Shown piece after piece: positions 34,190 through 44,775 of a stretch of 64,000 bases of DNA (within the stretch, counting starts at the first letter, position 1; each line of letters starts with the position of its first letter). The DNA is from Saccharum officinarum (lineage: Eukaryota; Streptophyta; Magnoliopsida; Poales; Poaceae). The notes under the pieces are model-generated. The model was given only the letters and a program-made list of their open reading frames with translations. It was not told where the DNA came from and searched no databases. Where the stretch lies: the NCBI GenBank assembly GCA_020631735.1, contig CM036168.1:96142932-96206931 (forward strand), in the 5' to 3' direction. The position numbers and the translations under genes are program-made.

Positions 34190-34538
34190 GTGAGTAGAAC
34201 CTGATCTCGCTAAAACAGTCTTCACAAACAGGAAAAGATGAATGTTACAGAAAAAATCTATGAACAATTGAGAAAGGGAGACAACATGGAAAAATCCCCT
34301 TTCTGCCTAACTTGCTACAGTATCCTTTACTGTACAAATAAACAAATGTCCCTAATCTAGCCAGAAGGAAGAGAGAGAGAGAAAGCCTACAGATACTTCA
34401 CATCAGAGCGCCGGCTGAGAATGCCTTCCGAGTCGCTCCCAAGGTATGGTGTACTCCAGCTAGTTTTGTATCGGGTTGGACCTGCTCGGCGTCTGCTTCT
34501 TCAGATTCTCGGACACCTCGCCGGCGCCGGCAGGAACC

Positions 34539-34952
34539 TGTTGGAATTGATCTCCACCAGTTGGCCCAACGGCCAACTGGGCCCTTGACCTGCACCCTGA
34601 TCGGGGGTGCCCAGCCCATAGACGGCTGGTGGGCCCCCGTCGTACAGCACCATAAATAGGAGGTGGGGGCCAGGGCACAAACTGCGAGGTTCACTGCCAC
34701 TGCCGCCACCCACCGTCCTAACCCTAGACCGATCAAGAAGGGTGCTGCCAACGACGGGAAGTCCACCGCCGGTGACACGACACCACCACTGTGTCACCGT
34801 CACAAGGTCGAGCTCCTCCACCCTCACGGTTTGCACCCCTACCTCTCTCCTCTCTCCCTCTCTCTGATCTCGATACATGTTACATGTGGACTATTCCAAA
34901 TAGAATGTTCTACCCACTGTTTTCTACCCTAGACGATCCAACAGTTACAACA
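34539..34952 (+). repeat. 5' LTR of the Copia element
   Basis: TGTTGGAATTG...GTTACAACA ends. A 10-bp perfect stem CCAGTTGGCC/GGCCAACTGG with loop CAAC lies at 34557-34580 and a TATA-like cataaatagg at 34651-34660. It is identical by eye to the 3' LTR. Confidence 0.93.
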
Positions 34953-34954
34953 TT

Positions 34955-34966
34955 TGGTATCAGAGC
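34955..34966 (+). promoter_or_regulatory. Primer-binding site (initiator tRNA-Met type)
   Basis: TGGTATCAGAGC begins two bases after the 5' LTR, the standard position and sequence for plant Copia elements. Confidence 0.85.
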
Positions 34967-36019
34967 TAGTGTTTTTTCTAGTGTGTAGATCTGGTTTGGG
35001 TAAAAGGAAAGAAAGGAACACCCGATCTCAAATCGGGAAAATCTAACCCTAACCCTAATTGTCTCAAATCGGGAAGGCCTAACCCTAACCCTAACTGGAA
35101 AAGGGGGATGGGACTTACCAGGGTCCGTCCCTACCGCCGTCGCGCGGGGAGATGACCGCGCGACCGCACCACCGGCGCGCGGGAAGATGACCTCGAGTTT
35201 CGGTCGTCGAACGGGCTCGGGGCAAAGAGCACCGTCGTGAAACCGCTCGACGGCGGCGCACTCTTCCTCGTGGGGAATGCGCTCACTGCCGAGGGGGCTC
35301 ACGACGGCGCACATCTTCCTCCTCCGGGCTGCCATGGGCAGCTGCAGTTGCTGCCACGGCTGTGACCAAAGCGGCTAGGGGAGGAAGCAGAGAAAGGGAA
35401 GGGCTAGGGAACCAAGGACCGGGGAGTCATCAGCACCATCTCCGGCGGGGCTTTTCCCGGCGATGGCCTCACCTCGGAAGCCACCGGCCGCCGCCGTGAC
35501 AGAGAGAAGAGAAAGGAGAGAATTGAAATGAGGGTTAGGGTTTCTGGATGACTGCCGGCCGGGGTTTTGTCACCCCGAGATTGATGGACAGCCGTCCGAT
35601 CGGCTTGAACGGCCAGGATTGCTCCCTGGCTCGCCGGGCTTCTTTTGGCCCAGGCGGGATGTAGAAATCCCGGCCCAGGCCCAGGTTGAGGCCTGGGACG
35701 CGGGGGAGAGGCGCGGCCCGTTTCGCCAGGTGACAGCGGCCACGAGCTACTAGGCCTTTATTCGGCTGGGCCGCCGCTGTGGCTGGGCCGCTGCGGCGCG
35801 CTGGGCCGTGGGCCGACGCGCAGGCCACGGGCTGGTTTTGGCTGCTGCGTTTTGAGTCCAATTGCACAGTAGAGTTTAATGAACTGTTTTATTCTTTTCA
35901 GAAGTTATTTTTGAAGGATAATTGCTTAAAGAATAGAAAAGTGAAAGAACTCTGTTCTCCTATTTTCCAGAAATAGTTTTAATGCATATTGATCAATATT
36001 AATTGATATTTGATGTTAA

Positions 36020-37170
36020 ATCTCTGTACTTTTTGTCCAACGACATTTTGTCCAGAGAAAAGTAAAGTATTCCAAGTATTTCTGGAAAAATAGAATTATG
36101 AAATTTATTAATGTTCCCGCTGCAAAGTTAAAGTCAATTGTCTTCTCATTAAATTCGAACCAATGTGAGAATTTAATTTGAAGAGCAGTTATAGTCATTC
36201 AGTAAATGATGAAAAGTTTATCCTCTAATTGAAATTGGAGGAATAATTGATTTATGGTTAATATAAATTATAATATTGTTATTTTCTGACCAACGTTGAT
36301 GATAACAATATTATAAGTTTATTTAAGAGTTTATGTTTAAAGAAAATTATTGTGATATTGTTATTTTCTGACCAACGTTGATGATAACAATATTATAATT
36401 CTATAAGTTTATGTTTAAAGTTTAAATCTCTGATGAATTTTGCATCAAAGTGACCAATTTTTCAGAGAATAGATAAGAGACAATAGATGCTCCAGAGCGA
36501 GCAAAATGTAATGTGTTTTCATGTTTCCGCTGCAATGATGATGATGATCTTCAAAATTAAATTCAAACCAACGGGAGAATTTAGTTTTGAAGAGGGTTAT
36601 AAGATAATTGAGTTTTTATATGTTAATTCCATTTCTGCCCAACGGTGATGTGGAATTGATGTATAAGATTGATGGTTTTGTTCTATTTCTGCCCAACGGT
36701 GATATAGAATAGAACTTAAAGTTTAAAAGTTTAATGTGCATGTCTTTAACCAGACCAATGTAGGGTTATTTTCATGCTCATTATTGATTAATGTTTTTCA
36801 GACAAAGAACTTCATGCCTTTATTCTTGAAGGGTGAATAGGAAATGAGCTGGGTACTTATGACTCAGAAGATGAAAAGTGCAATTGTTTGCAGAAAGAAT
36901 GCCATTGTATAAGGGACTTCGTTCTCTTTAAAGAATGGCTTCAAAAGAAAAGAATTCTAGGATATTGATCCAAGAAAGAAATAGAACATTAAGAGTTTAT
37001 TTTAAAAGATGCCTTTTATGTACTCCTTATGAAGAAGAATTTAGTTTTTAGTTTTTATCATCATGATAAAAGATGTAATAAGTAATATAATTTTAGACTT
37101 AATCATCTTGATTTTAAATGTAATAAGTGACATGTATGTTTAATTTGACCAACGTCGGATTAACCATATG
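36020..37170 (+). repeat. Stem-loop array with CCAACG-type loops
   Basis: At least eight inverted repeats with different stems share loop sequence of the type (g/c)ccaacg or accaatg: 36160-36177 (9-bp stem), 36268-36316 (15-bp perfect), 36355-36393 (10 bp), 36549-36592 (16 bp, one mismatch), 36625-36657 (7 bp), 36680-36715 (6-8 bp), 36747-36768 (5 bp), ~37138-37155 (7 bp, one mismatch). The tract is partly built from two diverged ~410-base direct repeats (ttcccgctgcaa near 36114, tttccgctgcaa near 36523). Confidence 0.75.
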
Positions 37171-37255
37171 TGTTAAAGAGAATTTGGATTTATTTCTAAA
37201 TTTGTTGATTGGATATGAGCCAATATTGACATTTGTGTCCCTTCAAGAAAATTAT

Positions 37256-37412
37256 CTCGCATAGCGGGAAAAAGATTGTGATAGTGCCCGCATGACGGGA
37301 AAAGTTTAAGAAAATACCCGCATGGCGGAGTGAAATTTGACATAGTATTTAACCTGCATGGCGGGAGAAAGTTGTGATGACTCATGTGCTTTGAGTATAT
37401 CCCGCACAGGGA
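37256..37412 (+). repeat. Five CCCGCatgGCGGG mini-hairpins
   Basis: Degenerate palindromes ctcgcatagcggg, cccgcatgacggg, cccgcatggcgga, cctgcatggcggg and cccgcacaggga occur at roughly 30-48-base spacing, each followed by a purine run (gaaaaag or similar). Confidence 0.75.
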
Positions 37413-38249
37413 GAAAAGTTTAGGGTAGCTCTTATGCTATCCTAATATAAGTTTAAGGAGAACAGAAAGTTACAGACGAACCTGAAGATAAGAATGACAT
37501 GCAAGCGTGACTTGCGAAAGTATTAATGATAAAAGACTTTGTTGAGTTCTTGAAGTGAAATGAGGAAAAAGTACTCCCAATGAATTAAGAAATAATTTCA
37601 TTTGCATGATGTAATCATGTGGATGAAGAAAGTAATCAAAGTTTCCTCATTCACAAGAGTTCTAAATAGTTTTGAGTTCTGAATAGTTTTCGAAATTGTG
37701 GTAGAAAAGTTTGTACCACATTTCGAGGGGGAGAAAGGTGAGATCAATTAAGAAAGACAATTAAGAAAGATACTTCCCCATTATTCAGACAATGCGATGC
37801 ATACTAAAGTGATCTATAAAAGATGAATGTGATCGTCGGGGGAGTAAGACGGTCATAGTATCGATACCCCTAAAGTAAAGATATAGCTAAATTCATGGAC
37901 CTTTTACAGTTCCAACAGAAAGATAGCATAGTCAGCCAGTATTCATACTGGACGTGTTCAGAGTTTTAAAGGCGGTGCTAAATGCACCATATGAGCAGAT
38001 TGAACCCAAAATAAGAAAATTAAAGATGGGACAATCTGGGGGAGCGTGGTACAAAGAAACCTGACTCCGCAAGAAGGATGAATAATGTATAACAAGGATC
38101 TTGTTACACAGAACCTTATAGAATCAATTATCTTTTGGCAATAAAGGTCAAGAAATGCTAGTAGCTAAGGCCCCAGAAAGTCTCAAAGAATAAGAAAGTC
38201 AGATATTTCTGATAATTATAAAGTCTATATTGGTGAAATTCAAATGGAG

Positions 38250-39690
38250 GGTAATCTCACCTAATTTGAAGAAGCCATGAGAGACGTTCACTCGTCTAAG
38301 TGGCAAGAAACAAAGAAAGATGAAATGAAATCGATAATACCAATAATATTTTGGGATCTAGAATAAATTCCTAAGGAGCCAAGACAGTAGGCTGTGATGG
38401 GTCTACAAGACGAAATGTGACTCCAAAGGGAATGTGTAAAGATGTGGAGCGCGACTTAAATCAAAAGTTTTTTGCGCGAAGCGAATGAATAGATTACAAT
38501 GAGTGCTAGTGGCACATTATGATCTGAGTTGCATCAGATGAAAGTAAAGATAGCATTTCCCAATGGGATTTGTATGAAAATAATTACGTGGCACAACCCA
38601 GAGGTTTTGTCATGAAAAGATAGAATGTAAGGGATGCCACCTGTAGAAATCTCTTATGGAATGGAGCAAATCTATAGACAGTGGCATTTAAAGTTGAAGA
38701 GTCAATTAGAAATTTTGGGTTAAAGATAATGAGAGGACAATTGCGTATGTACAAAGTTATAGAAGGGGAAATTCATTTCCTAATCTTGTGTGGTTGACAC
38801 CTTAATGGTTAATATTGATGTCAATCTACTGCATGAGAAGAAGTTCTTGTCCTCAAGCTTCAATGAGAAAATTCTCGGTGAAATGTATCTCGTTAAAAGA
38901 ATTGAAATTCATCGAGATAGAATAAAAGGGGTATTATGACTATCGCATAGGCATGCTAAGAAAAGTTTCTAAAGAAATAAAATACCTATGCGGATAAACC
39001 TACGCCTGTTCTCATGGTCAGGGTAATAGTTTTGAGAACTTTAATGTTCCAAAAGCAATGTAAGATTGTTATAGATGGACGTCCTACATGCTTCAGCTGT
39101 TGAAAGCTTAATGAGTACAAAGATAACACCTTGCCCTGACACAGTTTACGTATCCGGGTTGTTTTGGCAAAAGTCCACTCCAGATATAGATCACTGGAAT
39201 GGAGTTAAAAGGTCGGCCTCATGCTAAAAAAAAGGAAAGAACAAGTACTCTCAAGTAGTTGTGGGTACAAATGTTATATTTTGGCGAGATGTTTAGTGAA
39301 ACCCACATAGTAGCTAACACTCGCAGTTGGAGTTTTATTGTGGAAAAGCTCCAAAAGAAACAGTTCTAGTATCATCAGTGATGTAAAGTTATAATATAGC
39401 ATGATATGAGGCTGAGGGACAGGCGAAATGGTTAAGTAACTTGTACCCGGAATTGATAATGGTTGTCAACAGCAATAACCATTTAAGTATTTTGCTCCTA
39501 TGACAACGAGTCAAGTGTGCTGCCAAACACATTGACATTAAAGTTATACGTTGTTAAGGAGAAAGTCCGGAATCATACCAAAAGGGTATTGAACATACAA
39601 GTGACAAGAGAGTGTTTGCGGATCTGCTTACCAAGGCTTACCACCCAGTGTGTTCAGAGAACACACAGTCGACATGGGTTTATGGTATAG
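38250..39690 (+). pseudogene. Decayed Copia reverse transcriptase/RNase H region
   Basis: Short in-frame islands in Copia order can be followed, but the frame is lost repeatedly. The catalytic segment around 38785-38800 reads through a stop, and the RNase H segment near 39495-39640 is also shifted. It cannot encode a working enzyme. Confidence 0.75.
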
Positions 39691-39883
39691 CCTATGATTT
39701 CCGGACAATAAAGGGCCCGAAAGTTAAAGAATCTGTTCCAGATCAGAGATGTGTATTGTAGCTGTTAAATCTATCGGCGACTGACCGTGACGATGAGACA
39801 TGCTCTATACACTGATTTGTGATGAAACAAATAAAAGTAAAAGCTATTAAAGTTAAAGTATAAGATGAGATCAAGGGGGAGAA

Positions 39884-40297
39884 TGTTGGAATTGATCTCC
39901 ACCAGTTGGCCCAACGGCCAACTGGGCCCTTGACCTGCACCCTGATCGGGGGTGCCCAGCCCATAGACGGCTGGTGGGCCCCCGTCGTACAGCACCATAA
40001 ATAGGAGGTGGGGGCCAGGGCACAAACTGCGAGGTTCACTGCCACTGCCGCCACCCACCGTCCTAACCCTAGACCGATCAAGAAGGGTGCTGCCAACGAC
40101 GGGAAGTCCACCGCCGGTGACACGACACCACCACTGTGTCACCGTCACAAGGTCGAGCTCCTCCACCCTCACGGTTTGCACCCCTACCTCTCTCCTCTCT
40201 CCCTCTCTCTGATCTCGATACATGTTACATGTGGACTATTCCAAATAGAATGTTCTACCCACTGTTTTCTACCCTAGACGATCCAACAGTTACAACA
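39884..40297 (+). repeat. 3' LTR of the Copia element
   Basis: Same length (414 bp) and, by eye, the same sequence as the 5' LTR. It is followed directly by the gaacc target duplication and the coding sequence of the split peptide gene. Confidence 0.93.
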
Positions 40298-40609
40298 GAA
40301 CCTTGTTTGCCGCCTTAGCCGCTGCCTGGAACACCTCTCGTCGCGCTTTCTCTGAGTCTGAGCTGACGAGTACGCTCTGCAAGAGCTTTCTTGATTGGAT
40401 CCTCTCCTTGGAGACCATAACAGCAGAAGGTGCCAGGAGGCAATAATGCAGGAGTAGCAAGGCAGAGAGGAGGCTGAAGGCGCAGACGCTGATAGCTCCC
40501 ATGGCTGATGGCTCTGCCGACTGATGAGTGATGAGATCAACTGAGAAATGAGGACACTGGGAACTCAGGCCTGCTCTTATAAGAACTTCCATTCCATGTG
40601 AGTACAGTC

Positions 40610-42880
40610 AGCACCGAGAGATCAGAGATCTGAGCTCAGGAGCTCTCATGATTGTGTTTGATTCAGCATGTGCATGTGTGGTGTGATTAGTTCAGTACAC
40701 CAACTCCCGTTTGTATGTTTTTGTGTGAGTGCCCATTCGGCGATTGTGGGCAGCACATGGAGCCATAGATTCCATCCACTTTTTCGTTTTCTCCACGTAT
40801 TTTTATATTTATTTTTGTCCATAACAAAGTCTTATTTTTTTCAGGAGAAGCTTTCTAGTTTATATAAAGCATGAGCATGAATTTTCTTTCGTGGAATTCA
40901 ATTATTTTTTTATTGTGAGATTAGATAAACATTTAGTGTAATCTTAGTCACCAGCTCCTGTCAACTTGCAGAGCATGCAACATCATCGCTGACGTATATT
41001 GAGGGGAATGGTTTCTTGATATGTTGGGACCAGTGAGCCATCACAATTCATTCACCTTTTTCTCCTCTTTGCTGTGGTCCTTGCTAGATGCTTGCTGTAC
41101 AAAGCTGCTTTACGAGTGAGTGGCTCTAGATCCAGATATCAGCGGTGCCAGAAATCAGCCATTGTATACCTGACGTACAGTCCCTCCGAATCATGTGACT
41201 GGACCGTTCATTATATCGAAATGTGACTGGAGAGTTAACAGGCGCCAAACCTGGTGCAATTAGAACTTAGAATAGAATTGGAGAAAGGAAGCAGGAGTGA
41301 ACATCCACATGCCACACCCACGTGACAGAATAGACAGATCCATTTCAAGATCTCAAAGGCCCCAAGCCTTGGACTCACCGGTTTGACCACGCTAATCATT
41401 GGTTTTGTTGTCTCACCCACACCATTGTCTCCTTCAGGACAAGCCCTAACATTCCCGAAGACCTTGTTAGGATGCACGTGTATTCACTCCAATTCACGTG
41501 TGTTGGAGTGAAATAGAATGAAGCTTAGTTTAATTCCACTCTAATTCACTTCACCACATGTGGATCGCATCCAAATAAGGCCTAAGGTGCATAGGTGCAT
41601 GAACCAGAGAGAAGGAAAATACTCTAATCACGAGCACACTGTATTTTTGCCTAGACGGACTGGATTGGTTCGTGGCGAACCGGTTTGAACACCTGAGACG
41701 TGTGGCGCTCCATCGGAGTTTTACGCGACCAGTGGCTGCCTCGATCAGAAGGCGCAGGCTATTTTGGCTTGCCCGTATGAGTATGACGTGTGATTTCCAC
41801 GGAGAACATTAGAACAAGCCGTGATCGCGCCGCGCCGCGGTGCATGTCCAAGGCGTATGGCTGGAGCGGCGAGCCGGCGCACGCCGGGCGACCCAAACAG
41901 ACAAGAGCCGGCCGCGAAATTCCTGCCAGCTGCTGAGTAAAAAGTAGCCCGTCTCCGAACCGCCCATTTGGCAGCGCCTGCGCCTGAGGGAATGTGCCAA
42001 AAAATTGCAGCTGGATTCGGCACGAAACCTGTAGGCTGTAGTAGAGTACTCCGTAGATTGCTTGTGTCTCTGGCTAGGTTAGGACAACCGGCAGCCCTTC
42101 CAACGCAGGTTCTCCTGAAAGTTGCTTGGCAGCTACAGACGGATGACGAGGACCGTAGGCAGGTGGCGGCGGCGTGAAGGAGACGCCGAGTCCGCAGCAA
42201 CCAACTGCCGTGTCCGTGTTCAGCCTGTGACTGTGACAAAGGCTTCCATGCGACCATGCCCGTGGACAGGCGCGGACTCTGCTTGCGCGCGCGCGCGCGT
42301 CCAGTTCAGGCTGCACGTCGATGCGCCGCGCCGAGCCGAGCCGATCTGCTGGTGATTTGACGTCGTTGCGACTCTTTCTCGACGGGTGATCACCCCACGC
42401 CTGAAATTGCGAAGCGTAACACGTCAAGCAAGTACTACCTGTCAAAGCTCAGTCCTGGACCAGCAATCGCTGGAGGTCGCCGTCTACTACCAACAACGCT
42501 GAGCGGCATCCGTATTTGGGGACCTAAAATCCTCAATGTCTGCCAACAACAGCATCACAACAAACTCCAAATCGAGTGTCGGAAACCTATTGGTCAAAAC
42601 GCGAAATATCAAACCATTCCATTGTGTAGAAACTATTCCTGCTTGTCTTTGTTGAGATTTTTTTTTTTGAATAAGCACTAAAGCACAGCTAACACAAACA
42701 TAAGCCAGATTAAGCGAAATGATGCATGACCAACAGGAAGCACTCCTATTCGAGTGTCGTACTGAAGCTTAGAACCTACCGAGATTGTCCCGTTTGGTAG
42801 CAACAGCTACACGGCCACAGAAACAAGCAAAATACGCGCTCCTATATCTATAGGATTTTTGGAGAGGGAAAAAAAGGCAG
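40610..42880. other. Intergenic tract with one MITE-like palindrome
   Basis: 40610-41460 is the upstream region of the split peptide gene. 41461-41583 looks like a MITE (ccttgttaggatgc ... gcatccaaataaggcc). 41.7-42.5 kb is GC-rich with open frames on both strands but no recognised protein; a (GC)n run lies at ~42284-42299. Confidence 0.4.
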
Positions 42881-42897
42881 ATGATTAGCACAAGAGC

Positions 42898-43753
42898 TGG
42901 ATATAGCTCCTAACCTATACACCTTGGCTTGGAGGAAAACGACCTACTCAATCACAACCAGACTAGGGGGCTGTGGAGGATGGAGACCGTGCATCAGATG
43001 GCCGAATTTGTGAAGTTATGGGACATGGTATTGGTCCAACAACTTAACGACCAAGATGATCAAATTTTATGGAGATGGACAGCAGATGGGACCTATATTA
43101 CAAAGTATGCGTACCTAGCTCAGTTCAGCGGATCTTACTAAGATATAATGGCGAATTCAATTTGGAAGGCTCATGCTGAAGGAAAACTAAAATTCTTCGC
43201 ATGGCTGTTGGTGCAGGCAAAAATCTTAACGGCTGATAAACTTGAGTTGAGGCATTGGCCTTGCAACCCAATCTGCTCACTTTGTGACCAGGAAGCGGAA
43301 ACAGCAGCACATATTTGCATTCACTGTCCATTTGCAAAGGAAGTCTGGATGCTAGTCAAAAATTGGGTTAGAGATCACATTGTCCTCATTGATGACGGTG
43401 TGCAGACTTTGAAAATCTGGTGGGAGAAGTCACTGCAGGGGAGATCAACAGAAAACCACAGCAGCCATTTTGATGTACTCGGCTTGGAATATCTAGAAAG
43501 AGCGCAACCGGAGGACTTTCGAAGGGACAACGTAAACACCGGTCCAAGTACTGAGGCTGATCAAGGAAGAGCTTGGTCTCTTCAGTAAAGCTTTGGGGAA
43601 ATTAGAGTTACCGTCATGAATATCCTCTTTATTATCTCCATGCTTTTTATGAGTTTGAGTGGTCTTAATAATGTAAGAACCAAATTGTTGTAACTGGTTT
43701 GCTCCCGTCTTATATGATATAGCTGTGCTCCTGCTAGTTCTTCCAAAAAAAAA
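42898..43753 (+). mobile_element. 5'-truncated LINE with zf-RVT domain
   Basis: Perfect 12-bp target duplication tagcacaagagc (42886-42897 and 43754-43765) and a 3' A-run (43745-43753). The translation (42929-43588, one stop at 43139) matches the zinc-binding domain found C-terminal to LINE reverse transcriptases: a WxW...GxYxxKxAY segment, then WKAHAEGKLKFFAWLL and the Cys/His cluster CSLCDQEAETAAHICIHCPF. Only the 3' ~0.86 kb was inserted. Confidence 0.88.
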
Positions 43754-43765
43754 TAGCACAAGAGC

Positions 43766-44770
43766 ATATATATCCTGATGTCAACTAATACATACATAGC
43801 TATAGCATTGCTTCCATGAACCTTGGAGCTTTAGGTCTACTTCCACCAGAATTACAAATTTGAATCCTCGGCTCAATTTGTACTGCCAAGGATGACAATA
43901 TGCCAACGACCAAACAATTAACCCAGAGTCAAAAAAGTAAATGCCTGTTACTGGACAGTTGCATGTACAGATCAAATACAATACAAACTGATGAACCCTA
44001 AAGCTCTACCTACTGGTTAAGGTGAATCGATAGATGCAATCAGCTGATAACAACGAAATTCTTCCCCGCCCTGTTCATTAATTTCCACATGCTCCAGCCT
44101 GACTTCAATGTTTTTCCCACTTGATCTTAAGCATGACAGTTACAATGAAATGTAGCACTAATACCTAAATGTAGTTCCAACAAACATCTTAGACCCATTC
44201 ATTGTTTTAGCATGGCCCTGTGCTCTTATTGCATCAGTAAGGCATTCAATGTGGAATATTGATTATTGGGTAAGCATAAGCCATTGCAAAATCAGGAGGG
44301 GAAACAAACATCAGGTTTTGATGTGTTTAACAAAAGAACCAGTTTTCCAACAAAAGTTTCAATCTGCACTTTGCCCCTGGCTTGGTTACATGAAGACCTG
44401 ATTCCTATGCACTTATGAAAACACTATATCTCATCAACAAATCCCCTTTGGGTCACTGAATCCTCTCATCTGTACATCATAGTATCATTCAGAATCATAT
44501 ATATTGCATGCAAATCAAGCAACTGAAGGTATAACAAGCAGGCTACCCATTGAGTCAACGATCAAATGAGCATGAGAGAAAAACTTTATTCTAAGATCAC
44601 TAAGCATGTCATCATCAACACGGATAAACCACAAACCGACTTAAAGAAAAAGTTTTGAGCCTCACTCCACTCCTTATTCCAACCAACTCTACAGGTTTTC
44701 TTGGTCCATGTCCAAGAAGCAGGAAACGAGTGCAGGACGATGCACCATCAACTTACTCGCCCTCTCCTCT
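43766..44770. other. Downstream flank of the RETICULATA-RELATED gene
   Basis: AT-rich, no gene recognised; it could hold 3' UTR or further exons of the minus-strand gene starting at 45804. Confidence 0.4.
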
Positions 44771-44775
44771 ACCAC

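Larger units (their letters stand above)
34539..40297 (+). mobile_element. Full-length, coding-decayed Copia LTR retrotransposon
   Basis: Two 414-bp LTRs (34539-34952, 39884-40297) bracket a 4.9-kb interior, with a 5-bp target duplication gaacc (34534-34538, 40298-40302). The primer-binding site TGGTATCAGAGC (34955-34966) matches initiator-tRNA-Met sites; a purine tract (aaggggga) precedes the 3' LTR. From ~38250 to 39690 the translation follows Copia reverse transcriptase and RNase H order in many fragments (a WDL-like start near 38355, a Lys-rich segment near 38410, an Asp-Leu-Leu-Thr-Lys end near 39620), but stops and shifts are everywhere and no interior frame of useful length remains. 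The LTRs look identical by eye, so insertion is recent and must have used proteins from another element. 35000-37500 is noncoding and rich in stem-loops. Confidence 0.92.
34460..40502 (-). pseudogene. Secreted-peptide precursor with CLE-like C-terminus, split by a Copia element
   Basis: The minus-strand frame starts at the ATG at 40502 and runs to 40298. Removing the Copia element (34539-40297) and one copy of its 5-bp target repeat, the same frame continues from 34533 to the TAG at 34460, giving 92 residues. The first ~30 residues are a hydrophobic signal peptide (ISVCAFSLLSALLLLHYCLL). A polar spacer follows, and the protein ends KKQTPSRSNPIQN directly before the stop. This end resembles the CLE/TDIF type (Pro, Ser, Asn-Pro-Ile, terminal Asn), a family of extracellular peptide hormones processed from such precursors. 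A TATA-like tcttataagag lies ~75 bases upstream of the ATG. The frame staying open through the empty site shows the gene was intact before insertion. The CLE assignment is tentative; the disruption is clear. Confidence 0.65.

Noticed and set aside
35026..35098. Telomere-like taaccctaaccctaa words
   Set aside because: Only two short runs in a ~37-base duplicated leader segment of the Copia element; plant telomeres are CCCTAAA.
41745..42257. 170-codon minus-strand frame in GC-rich DNA
   Set aside because: No domain, no start context, no repeat-free support.
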